Translations under genes and position numbers: made by a program
Source of the DNA: Thiomargarita sp.
GTDB lineage: Bacteria > Pseudomonadota > Gammaproteobacteria > Beggiatoales > Beggiatoaceae
Direction of reading: 5' to 3'
Assembly (NCBI GenBank): GCA_022729575.1
Contig: DZAL01000043.1
Span: 1 to 34,941 of the forward strand
Length of the DNA: 34,941 bases
Notes under the pieces: generated by a model
Databases searched by the model: none
Told to the model about the DNA's origin: nothing
Seen by the model: the letters and a program-made list of their open reading frames with translations, nothing else
Shown: piece after piece, positions 34,917 to 34,941 of the stretch
How the letters are laid out: each line of letters starts with the position of its first letter
How positions within the stretch are numbered: the stretch's first letter is position 1

Positions 34917-34941
34917 AAATCAAATCTAAATTGCGTCAAGA

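Overview
The window looks like a chromosomal segment of a gammaproteobacterium. Two conserved housekeeping neighbourhoods point there: a yajR-like MFS gene followed by ssb, and nadB divergent from a minus-strand run rseC(mucC)-degP(mucD)-glutaredoxin-lepA-lepB-DUF4845-rnc-era-rsmD. The intergenic spaces are crowded with several families of short palindromic repeats, and there are large secreted surface proteins. Together these remind me of large sulfur-oxidising filamentous gammaproteobacteria (Beggiatoa/Thioploca type), but that placement is an inference only; no rRNA is present.

Layout. 1-3.5 kb: a Uma2-type nuclease, a GspF/PilC-type membrane platform protein and thioredoxin reductase, all on the minus strand. 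3.7-6.5 kb: ispF (AT-rich and divergent), a yajR-like transporter and ssb on the plus strand. 6.6-8.2 kb: an orphan solute-binding lipoprotein. 8.4-12.2 kb: one very large P-loop ATPase (BrxC/PglY/DUF6079-like), bracketed by palindromic repeats. 12.8-19.4 kb: two secreted multidomain proteins in tandem that share an N-terminal-type module and a C-terminal module; the larger has a fibro-slime (PA14-like) domain, a 368-residue internal duplication and calcium-binding TSP3-like repeats. 19.6-20.6 kb: a GAF-GGDEF protein with degenerate signature residues. 21.2-23.6 kb: dndD and dndE without dndB/dndC. 23.7-31.8 kb: the housekeeping run. 32.5-34.9 kb: nadB and a yciK-like dehydrogenase.

How the parts relate. 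The lepA-lepB-DUF4845-rnc-era-rsmD genes overlap or nearly touch and should be co-transcribed in part. They cover translation, protein export, RNA processing and ribosome assembly. rseC and degP are envelope-stress genes, but the sigma-E gene and its regulators rseA/rseB, which normally sit between nadB and rseC, are missing here. The space holds AT-rich DNA, a promoter-like site and a perfectly periodic array of four palindromes in the nadB leader.

The most distinctive features are: (i) a 33-bp palindrome family (two 15-nt arms around a 3-nt loop) in at least 15 copies, including a 6-copy and a 4-copy array; (ii) gene ends for three unrelated proteins (the ATPase, rseC and rsmD) in which the stop codon lies inside a repeat element; (iii) the two-gene secreted protein pair with a shared undescribed C-terminal domain; (iv) disconnected defence-type genes (the large ATPase, and dndDE) on either side of that pair.
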